DNA from: Spirochaetales bacterium
GTDB lineage: Bacteria; Spirochaetota; Spirochaetia; Treponematales; Rectinemataceae
DNA: 7,929 nucleotides
Direction: 5' to 3'
NCBI GenBank assembly: GCA_015657395.1
Contig: JADLKI010000008.1
Coordinates: forward strand, 548,580-556,508
Both the position numbers and the translations under genes were made by a program. Positions 7,918 through 7,929 of this stretch are shown piece by piece (the first letter of the stretch is position 1; every line of letters starts with the position of its first letter). The notes beneath the pieces are model-generated. The model made no database searches, had not been told where the DNA came from, and saw only the letters and a list, made by a program, of their open reading frames with translations.

Positions 7918-7929
7918 TGCAGAGGAACT

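Overview
The window carries an almost entirely minus-strand metabolic region, read here from right to left. Base composition is moderately GC-rich by eye. The substrate-binding protein has a Sec signal peptide without a lipobox cysteine, which fits export into a periplasm and so a two-membrane cell. The MglABC-like transporter, the style of that signal peptide and a clostridia-like CitF N-terminus would fit a spirochaete. That assignment is an inference with low to moderate confidence; other anaerobic or facultative bacteria remain possible.

Right part (7594 to 5127): a two-gene citE-citF unit encodes the beta (citryl-CoA lyase) and alpha (citrate:acetyl-ACP transferase) subunits of citrate lyase. 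The two genes share an ATGA stop/start overlap. No citD (acyl-carrier gamma subunit) lies next to them inside the window. Upstream of citE, 7620-7917 holds no intact gene. It does hold what I read as the decayed C-terminal end of an aconitate hydratase on the plus strand, split between two frames and carrying deletions.

Middle gap (5126 to 4895): a well-formed sigma70-type promoter (TTGACA, 17 bp, AATAAT) is followed by a perfect 29-bp palindrome containing two LacI-type AACGTT cores. This looks like the control region of the next operon.

Left part (4894 to 1): a five-gene operon encodes a Gfo/Idh/MocA dehydrogenase resembling inositol 2-dehydrogenase, then a periplasmic sugar-binding protein, a double-domain ABC ATPase and a permease (all closest to MglB/MglA/MglC), and finally a TIM-barrel isomerase of the IolI/xylose-isomerase-like type that runs off the left edge. 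Gaps are short (11-76 nt) with good Shine-Dalgarno sequences, and two intercistronic hairpins flank the binding-protein gene. The most economical reading is a LacI-family-controlled system that imports a cyclitol or related sugar, oxidises it to a keto form and isomerises it. The exact substrate cannot be fixed from sequence.

Apart from the aconitase remnant and the operator, the region consists of recognisable families. I see no mobile element, CRISPR array, tRNA or rRNA.
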